Of a stretch of 64,000 nucleotides of DNA, positions 61,418-64,000 are shown in pieces. The translations under genes and the position numbers were made by a program. Origin of the DNA: Rhizobium lusitanum (GTDB lineage: Bacteria; Pseudomonadota; Alphaproteobacteria; Rhizobiales; Rhizobiaceae); the NCBI RefSeq assembly GCF_014189535.1, contig NZ_CP050308.1:2145501-2209500 (forward strand), in the 5' to 3' direction. How positions within the stretch are numbered: position 1 is the first letter of the stretch; each line of letters begins with the position of its first letter. The notes under the pieces are model-generated. The model was not told the DNA's origin and did no database searches. It saw nothing but the letters and a program-made list of their open reading frames with translations.

Positions 61418-64000
61418 ATGTCGCGTTTTTTCATCGACAGGCCGATCTTTGCCTGGGTCATCGCCATCGTCATCATGCTTGCCGGCGCGCTGTCGATCCT
61501 GACGCTATCGATCTCGCAATATCCGCAGATCGCCCCGACGACTGTGAGCATCAGCGCGAACTATTCGGGCGCTGATGCCGCAACCGTCGAGAACTCGGTG
61601 ACCAAGGTCATCGAGCAGGGCATGACCGGTATCGACAATCTCGACTATATGACGTCGACCTCGACCTCGACGGGCCAGGCGTCGATCTCGTTGACCTTCA
61701 CCAACAAGGCCGATCCCGACGTTGCGCAGATGCAGGTGCAGAACAAGCTGCAGCTCGTCACCGCGCAATTGCCGCAAACGGTGCAGTCGACAGGTATCGT
61801 CGTTTCCAAGTCGACATCGAACTTCCTGATGGTCGTCGGCTTCGTGTCGACCGACGGCAAGCTCAACTCCAACGACCTCGCCGACTATGTGTCCAGCACG
61901 CTGAACGACACGCTGAAGCGTATCGAAGGCGTCGGCAACACCCAGATCTTCGGCGCCGGCTATGCCATGCGTATCTGGGTCGATCCGGACAAGCTCGCCA
62001 AATACCAGTTGATGGTGAGCGACGTCACCACGGCGATCCAGGCGCAGAATTCGCAGGTCTCGGCCGGCCAGCTCGGTGCCTTGCCGCAGCGCAAGGGCCA
62101 GCAGCTCAACGCGACGGTCACGGCCAAGAGCCGTCTTCAGACGCCGGAGCAGTTCAACAACATCATCCTGAAGAGCCTGCCCGATGGCTCGCTCGTGCGC
62201 CTCAACGATGTCGCGACCGCCGAGCTGGGCGCCTCGTCCTACACCACCTCGAGTACCTATAACGGTCATCCCTCGGCCGGTCTCGCCGTCATGCTCGCCT
62301 CGGGCGCCAACGCCATCAACACGGCCGAGGCCGTGCGGTCGACCATCGACAGCGTGAAGCAGACGCTGCCGCCGAACGTCGAAATCGTCTATCCCTACGA
62401 CACGACGCCCTTCGTCAAGCTGTCGATCGAGGATGTGGTCAAGACGCTGTTCGAAGCCATCGTGCTTGTCTTCATCGTCATGTTCGTCTTCCTGCAGAAC
62501 ATCCGCGCGACCTTGATCCCGACGCTTGCCGTCCCCGTCGTCCTGCTCGGTACCTTCGGCGTGCTGTCGCTGTTCGGCTATTCGATTAATACCCTCACCA
62601 TGTTCGGCATGGTGCTGGCGATCGGCCTGTTGGTGGACGATGCGATCGTCGTTGTCGAAAACGTCGAACGCGTGATGGAGGAAGAAGGTCTGTCGCCGCG
62701 TGAGGCGACGATCAAGTCGATGCAGGAAATCACCGGCGCCCTAATCGGCATAGCCACGGTGCTGTCGGCCGTGTTCATCCCGATGGCCTTCTTCTCGGGC
62801 TCGGTCGGCGTCATCTACCGCCAGTTCTCGGTGACGATCGTCTCAGCAATGGTGCTTTCGGTCATCGTCGCCCTCATCCTGACGCCGGCACTCTGCGCCA
62901 CGATCTTGAAGGCGCCCGAGCATGGATCGAAGAAACGCGGCGCCTTTGGCTGGTTCAACCGCAATTTCGAGCGCGCGACGCTTCGTTATCAGAGCAGCAT
63001 TCACGGCATGATACGCTGGAGTGCCGTCTTCCTGCTGATCTTCGTGTTGATCGGCGGCGCCGTCGCTTACCTGTTCAATCGCCTGCCGAGCTCATTCCTG
63101 CCGGATGAAGACCAGGGCATCCTGCTGACCGCGATCCAGCTCCCTCCGGGCGCTGCGGAGTCCCGAACTTGGACTGTGCTCAATCAGGTGAAGGACTATT
63201 ATCTCAACAACGAGAAGGACTATGTCGAAGGCGCCTTCGCCGTTGCCGGCTTCGGTTTCAGCGGCCAGGGTCAGAATGTCGGTATCGTTTTCGTCCGGCT
63301 GAAGGACTTCGCGGAGCGTTCAACCCCGCAATCGAAGGCGCAAGCAATCGCCGGCCGCGCCATGGGCGCCTTCTCCAAGATCAAGGACGGTAGCGTCTTT
63401 GCGCTGGCTCCGCCAGCCATTCCCGGTTTCGGTAGTTCGAGTGGTTTCGACTTCTTCATCAAGGACATCAACGGCGCCGGCCACGCCAGCCTGATCGCCG
63501 CCCGCAATCAGTTGCTGGGCGCCGCTGGCAAGAGTGGGAAACTGTTCGGCACTCGCCCGAACGGCCAGGAGGACACGCCGCAATATTCGGTCAATATCGA
63601 TCAGGAGAAGGCGAGCGCGCTGAATATCAGCCTGGCGGATATCGACTCCACGCTGTCGACCGCCTGGGGCGGCACCTATGTCAACGACTTCATCGATCGT
63701 GGCCGCGTCAAGCCCGTCTACGTCCAGGCCTACCAGGATTTCCGCATGCAGCCGGAGGATTTCGGACGCTGGTATATCCGCAATTCCGGCGGCGACATGG
63801 TGCCGTTCTCGGCCTTCTCCAGCGGCGAATGGACCTATGGTTCGCCGCGTCTGGAACGCTATAACGGCTCGTCTGCCGTCGAAATCCAGGGCGCTGCCGC
63901 TCCCGGCGTCTCCTCCGGCGATGCCATGAACGAGATCGACCAGATCATGGCGACCCTGCCGCCCGGCTTCAGCCATGAATGGACCAGCCTGTCGGCCCAG
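61418..64000 (+). CDS. RND efflux pump inner-membrane subunit (AcrB/HAE1 type), cut by window edge
   Basis: The proton-driven trimeric drug exporter; 861 codons are visible of about 1,050, no stop. Motifs: [20 protein letters not shown] at the first helix, [20 protein letters not shown], the helix-4 proton-relay pair in [18 protein letters not shown], and the second repeat start [20 protein letters not shown]. Helices 4-6 and the TolC docking domain pattern fit HAE1. It pairs with the adaptor upstream; the outer-membrane factor is not in the window. Confidence 0.95.
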   Translation, partial: MSRFFIDRPIFAWVIAIVIMLAGALSILTLSISQYPQIAPTTVSISANYSGADAATVENSVTKVIEQGMTGIDNLDYMTSTSTSTGQASISLTFTNKADPDVAQMQVQNKLQLVTAQLPQTVQSTGIVVSKSTSNFLMVVGFVSTDGKLNSNDLADYVSSTLNDTLKRIEGVGNTQIFGAGYAMRIWVDPDKLAKYQLMVSDVTTAIQAQNSQVSAGQLGALPQRKGQQLNATVTAKSRLQTPEQFNNIILKSLPDGSLVRLNDVATAELGASSYTTSSTYNGHPSAGLAVMLASGANAINTAEAVRSTIDSVKQTLPPNVEIVYPYDTTPFVKLSIEDVVKTLFEAIVLVFIVMFVFLQNIRATLIPTLAVPVVLLGTFGVLSLFGYSINTLTMFGMVLAIGLLVDDAIVVVENVERVMEEEGLSPREATIKSMQEITGALIGIATVLSAVFIPMAFFSGSVGVIYRQFSVTIVSAMVLSVIVALILTPALCATILKAPEHGSKKRGAFGWFNRNFERATLRYQSSIHGMIRWSAVFLLIFVLIGGAVAYLFNRLPSSFLPDEDQGILLTAIQLPPGAAESRTWTVLNQVKDYYLNNEKDYVEGAFAVAGFGFSGQGQNVGIVFVRLKDFAERSTPQSKAQAIAGRAMGAFSKIKDGSVFALAPPAIPGFGSSSGFDFFIKDINGAGHASLIAARNQLLGAAGKSGKLFGTRPNGQEDTPQYSVNIDQEKASALNISLADIDSTLSTAWGGTYVNDFIDRGRVKPVYVQAYQDFRMQPEDFGRWYIRNSGGDMVPFSAFSSGEWTYGSPRLERYNGSSAVEIQGAAAPGVSSGDAMNEIDQIMATLPPGFSHEWTSLSAQ

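Overview
The window looks like a chromosomal segment of an alphaproteobacterium of the Rhizobiaceae, most likely Rhizobium. The evidence is the conserved block ftsK - amtB - glnK - tesB - UbiH-type hydroxylase, the Trm112 / Lon-N / CnoX block, the high-GC codon use, a sigma-54 promoter before glnK, a mosaic palindromic element of rhizobial type, and a YcaO-TfuA pair (TfuA was first described in Rhizobium). The genus call is inference; no rRNA is present.

Layout. 1-9744: housekeeping genes (partial ftsK, ammonium transport with its PII regulator, thioesterase, FAD hydroxylase, an HxlR-controlled DoxX/SDR pair, Trm112, Lon-N protein, CnoX, and a frameshifted prolyl-tRNA editing gene). 9987-14506: tRNA-Gly(GCC), then a three-subunit flavoprotein/cytochrome c dehydrogenase operon, then a second, decayed copy of the tRNA plus its downstream flank. 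This arrangement looks like a small island bounded by att-like repeats whose integrase is gone. 14841-18602: a small unknown gene, an aldehyde dehydrogenase, a DUF1007 protein and a MipA/OmpV porin-like protein.

18543-28670 (minus strand): a nine-gene run in which eight adjacent pairs overlap or nearly touch: HAD phosphatase, class III aminotransferase, arginase-fold protein, half-size DMT protein, fatty acid desaturase, alpha/beta hydrolase, GNAT-fold protein, second half-size DMT protein, cyclopropane fatty acid synthase. A QseBC/PmrAB-like two-component system lies directly upstream on the same strand. I see no described pathway with this gene set; it reads as a lipid-tailoring and export system of the envelope. 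28764-31728: a GntR-controlled amidohydrolase/MFS catabolic operon. 31875-41037: assorted regulators, small enzymes, a HicAB toxin-antitoxin pair, a GH144-like glucanase and an Ldh-family oxidoreductase.

41301-46820: a polysaccharide locus (GT4, frameshifted GT2, Wzx-like flippase, tandem alpha/beta hydrolase) followed by a 236-bp element with 24-bp terminal inverted repeats. 47125-53023: a TctDE-like two-component system, a stand-alone DnaB-type ATPase core, and an NMT1/SsuA-type ABC importer operon ending in a strong terminator. 53278-59234: a small secreted protein, an XRE regulator, and a compact RiPP-like cluster: SARP/TolB-N/TPR regulator, an 89-residue candidate precursor whose C-terminus repeats GRLD three times, YcaO cyclodehydratase and TfuA. 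59327-64000: TetR regulator divergent from an RND efflux adaptor and a partial RND pump.

The two strongest candidates for something undescribed are the GRLD-repeat YcaO-TfuA cluster (54556-58858) and the overlapping lipid-tailoring operon (18543-26535). A caution for all users: five genes (9234, 12738, 29696, 33297, 42461) each carry one net +1 frameshift, four of them in runs of one base. That pattern fits sequencing error at least as well as gene decay.
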